NCBI GenBank assembly: GCA_030655145.1
Contig: JAURWD010000042.1
Span: 1 to 48,506 of the forward strand
DNA: 48,506 nt
Source of the DNA: Ferruginibacter sp.
GTDB lineage: Bacteria > Bacteroidota > Bacteroidia > Chitinophagales > Chitinophagaceae
Direction: 5' to 3'
Positions 46,584 through 48,506 of the stretch are shown here, in pieces. Each line of letters starts with the position of its first letter. Within the stretch, counting starts at the first letter, position 1. The notes under the pieces are model-generated. The model ran no database searches. It was not told the DNA's origin and worked only from the letters and a program-made list of their open reading frames with translations. The position numbers were made by a program, and so were the translations under genes.

Positions 46584-47660
46584 ATGATCCTTTCTCCTGG
46601 TACTTATACCACGCACGAACTTCAATCAGTAAAATTTTATCTCGTCAGCATTGCCGTAATGTGCGTTGGTATCTTCTTCTGTCCATTAATGGCCCAGGAC
46701 CTGCAAGCGGATAATATGCTGCTGGCGCAACGTAGCAGCGGCGGATGGTCAAAACATTTCAAAGGGAAGGCCATCGAATATGCTACAACGTTATCCCCGG
46801 AAACAAAGGCCGAGCTGCTCGCCGAGGCAAAAAAGAATGATGCCAATATTGATAATGGATCAACCGCGAGGGAGATCCGGTATCTCGTAAAAATTTACAA
46901 AACGAGCAGCAACAAACAATACCTGGAAGCCGCGGAAAAAGGCATTCGCTATTTGCTAAAGGCACAGTATCCGAATGGAGGCTGGCCGCAGTATTTCCCC
47001 GACAAAAGTTCGTACCGTGCCCATATTACTTTTAACGACAACGCGATGATCAATGCCTTGCACATTTTACAGGATGTGGCATTAAAACAACATGACCTTG
47101 AGGTGGTAAACAATGAGCTGCTTGCCCCGAGCAGGGATGCCATCTCCCGGGGGATTGATTGCATTTTGAAAACGCAGATTAAGGTGAATGGGAAGCTCAC
47201 CGCCTGGTGCCAGCAATATGATCATGTTACCTTACAACCCGCAAAAGCCAGGGCATATGAACTGCCTTCCATCAGCGGTTCCGAGAGTGTAAACATCATT
47301 GAGTTTCTTATGGACCAGCCCGCGCCTTCACAAGAGATCATCAGGGCGATCAATGCGGCGGTTGACTGGTATAAGACCGTGAAAATTGCGGGCTACAAGG
47401 TTGTTGCACTTCCAGCCCCGGGTACGGAAAAGGGAAAGGACAAACAGTTGGTCGCTGATAGTACTTCAACCATCTGGGCCAGGTACTACGAGATCGGCAC
47501 GAACAAACCATTTTTCTGTGACCGCGATGGCGTCGTCAAATATTCAATGAAAGAGATTGGTTATGAACGCCGAAATGGGTACGCCTGGTACGGACCCTGG
47601 GCACAACAGTTGTTGGCCAAGCATTACCCGAAATGGTCGAGGCTACACGTAAAAGATTGA
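46584..47660 (+). CDS. Pectate lyase, polysaccharide lyase family 10
   Basis: A 358-residue exported lyase, alpha/alpha toroid of family PL10. The N-terminal ~37 residues (FYLVSIAVMCVGIFFCPLMAQ at the end) form a signal peptide with a longer polar start than usual. Family features are NIDNGSTAREIRYLVKIY, LLKAQYPNGGWPQYFPDK, RAHITFNDNAMINALHIL, TAWCQQYDHVTLQPAKARAY with Arg and Asp residues of the active cleft, and GYERRNGYAWYGPWAQQLL at the end. It cleaves polygalacturonate by beta-elimination, with a fold unrelated to the PL1 enzyme in the same operon. It starts 5 bases after the GH28 stop codon. Confidence 0.9.
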   Translation: MILSPGTYTTHELQSVKFYLVSIAVMCVGIFFCPLMAQDLQADNMLLAQRSSGGWSKHFKGKAIEYATTLSPETKAELLAEAKKNDANIDNGSTAREIRYLVKIYKTSSNKQYLEAAEKGIRYLLKAQYPNGGWPQYFPDKSSYRAHITFNDNAMINALHILQDVALKQHDLEVVNNELLAPSRDAISRGIDCILKTQIKVNGKLTAWCQQYDHVTLQPAKARAYELPSISGSESVNIIEFLMDQPAPSQEIIRAINAAVDWYKTVKIAGYKVVALPAPGTEKGKDKQLVADSTSTIWARYYEIGTNKPFFCDRDGVVKYSMKEIGYERRNGYAWYGPWAQQLLAKHYPKWSRLHVKD

Positions 47661-47679
47661 TCAATTTAAAAACGGTTTA

Positions 47680-48506
47680 TTGAAAAAATTACTCGTCTCT
47701 TTTATTTGTATCGTAAACTGTTGCCTGCTATTTAGCCAGCCGAAAAAAGTGGTGGCGCAGGATGGAAGCGGCGATTTTATCACCGTGCAGGATGCCATCA
47801 ATTCGGTTCCGGATGCCAATGGTTCGGAGATCATCATCTTTATCAAAAAAGGTATTTATAAAGAACGAATTACTATCCCGACTTCAAAAGCATTTATTCA
47901 TTTTATTGGTGAGGACGTAGCCAGCACGAAACTTACTTTCGACAATTATGCGTCAAAAAAAGACAGCACGGGCAAAGCGTTTGGTACCTCCGCTTCGGCG
48001 TCGGTATTTGTTGATGGGGACAACATCAGTTTCGAAAACCTGACCTTCGAAAATTCCTCGGGCCCCGTTGGCCAGGCGGTAGCCGTAAACATACGCGGTG
48101 AAAAGGTTGCGTTTAAGAATTGTCGCTTCCTGGGTTTCCAGGATACCTTGTATACGAAAGGTGCTACGCTGCAGTATTTTAAAGATTGCTACATCGAAGG
48201 CACAGTCGATTATATTTTTGGCGCGGCCACCGCTGTGTTTGATCGCTGTACGTTGCACAGCAAATCGCGGCCGGGCATGGTTACTGCGGCGTCTACGCCT
48301 GAGGGCAAATGCTTTGGTTATGTGTTCCTGAATTGCACCCTTACTGGTGATGCCCCACCAGGGTCGGTTATACTGGGAAGACCCTGGCGCCCGTTTGCGA
48401 AAACGGTTTTTATCGGGAGCAAGATGGGGTCACACATAAAACCAACCGGGTGGAACAACTGGAGCAAGCCAGCAAATGAAAAAACAACTTTCTACGCGGA
48501 ATATAA
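47680..48506 (+). CDS. Pectin methylesterase, carbohydrate esterase family 8 (partial at window end)
   Basis: The visible 275 codons run in frame to the right edge without a stop. No ATG precedes the domain; a TTG at 47680 begins an intact signal peptide (MKKLLVSFICIVNCCLLFSQ if read as Met), so TTG is the likely start. All CE8 motifs are seen: IYKERITIP (GxYxE), GQAVAVNI, FQDTLYTKG with Asp155, VDYIFGAATAVF with Asp177, and LGRPWRPFAKT with Arg234. Family enzymes number about 320-340 residues, so some 50-60 are missing. It removes methyl esters from homogalacturonan and so exposes sites for PL1, PL10 and GH28. It follows the PL10 gene by 19 bases and may not be the last gene of the operon. 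Confidence 0.92.
   Translation, partial: MKKLLVSFICIVNCCLLFSQPKKVVAQDGSGDFITVQDAINSVPDANGSEIIIFIKKGIYKERITIPTSKAFIHFIGEDVASTKLTFDNYASKKDSTGKAFGTSASASVFVDGDNISFENLTFENSSGPVGQAVAVNIRGEKVAFKNCRFLGFQDTLYTKGATLQYFKDCYIEGTVDYIFGAATAVFDRCTLHSKSRPGMVTAASTPEGKCFGYVFLNCTLTGDAPPGSVILGRPWRPFAKTVFIGSKMGSHIKPTGWNNWSKPANEKTTFYAEY

Overview
The window looks like chromosomal DNA from a Bacteroidota bacterium, most likely the Chitinophagaceae. This rests on a SusC/SusD pair, a hybrid two-component regulator with an AraC output domain, a giant surface protein with a type IX secretion (T9SS) C-terminal sorting domain, lipoproteins with charged residues after the lipid-bearing Cys, and TAnnTTTG-type -7 elements. 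Family placement is inference. I see no rRNA, tRNA, CRISPR array, insertion sequence or phage gene.

Layout. 1-3600: an aldo/keto reductase (+), then on the minus strand a TonB-C-domain protein, a YkvA-like DUF1232 membrane protein and a Cys-based protein phosphatase. 4024-8525: a two-gene unit made of an ABC ATPase and a very large ABC-permease fused to an M1 metallopeptidase. 8936-10564: a CPA1 sodium/proton antiporter closed by a clean terminator. 11222-17674: a repeat-rich T9SS-exported surface protein. 17931-20756: a double-domain M16 peptidase, sharing a bidirectional terminator with a minus-strand quinone-oxidoreductase-like gene. 21944-25697: a small barrel-like protein, a DUF1624/HGSNAT-like membrane protein and a secreted type-B carboxylesterase. 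25767-27630: a minus-strand ion pair, ChaA-like Ca/H antiporter followed by a TerC-family protein. 28286-28890: an Rnk/GreA-C-like protein and a tiny membrane protein.

28991 to the right edge is one polysaccharide utilisation locus (PUL) for pectin, mainly homogalacturonan: hybrid two-component sensor/regulator, SusC, SusD, a third surface lipoprotein, then a tightly packed run PL1 pectate lyase, GH43, acetyl-esterase-like hydrolase, GH28 polygalacturonase, PL10 pectate lyase and CE8 pectin methylesterase (cut by the window end). Inferred model: CE8 and the esterase strip methyl and acetyl groups, PL1 and PL10 cleave the exposed polygalacturonate, SusD and its partner lipoprotein capture oligosaccharides for SusC import, GH28 and GH43 finish trimming, and the regulator senses an oligosaccharide product in the periplasm. 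Uronate catabolism genes are not present and may lie beyond the right edge.

I did not find a wholly unknown multi-gene system. The parts that most repay a second look are the ABC-permease/M1 peptidase fusion, the repeat array in the T9SS protein, a candidate operator upstream of susC, the uncharacterised third PUL lipoprotein, and the structured leader before the ChaA/TerC pair.
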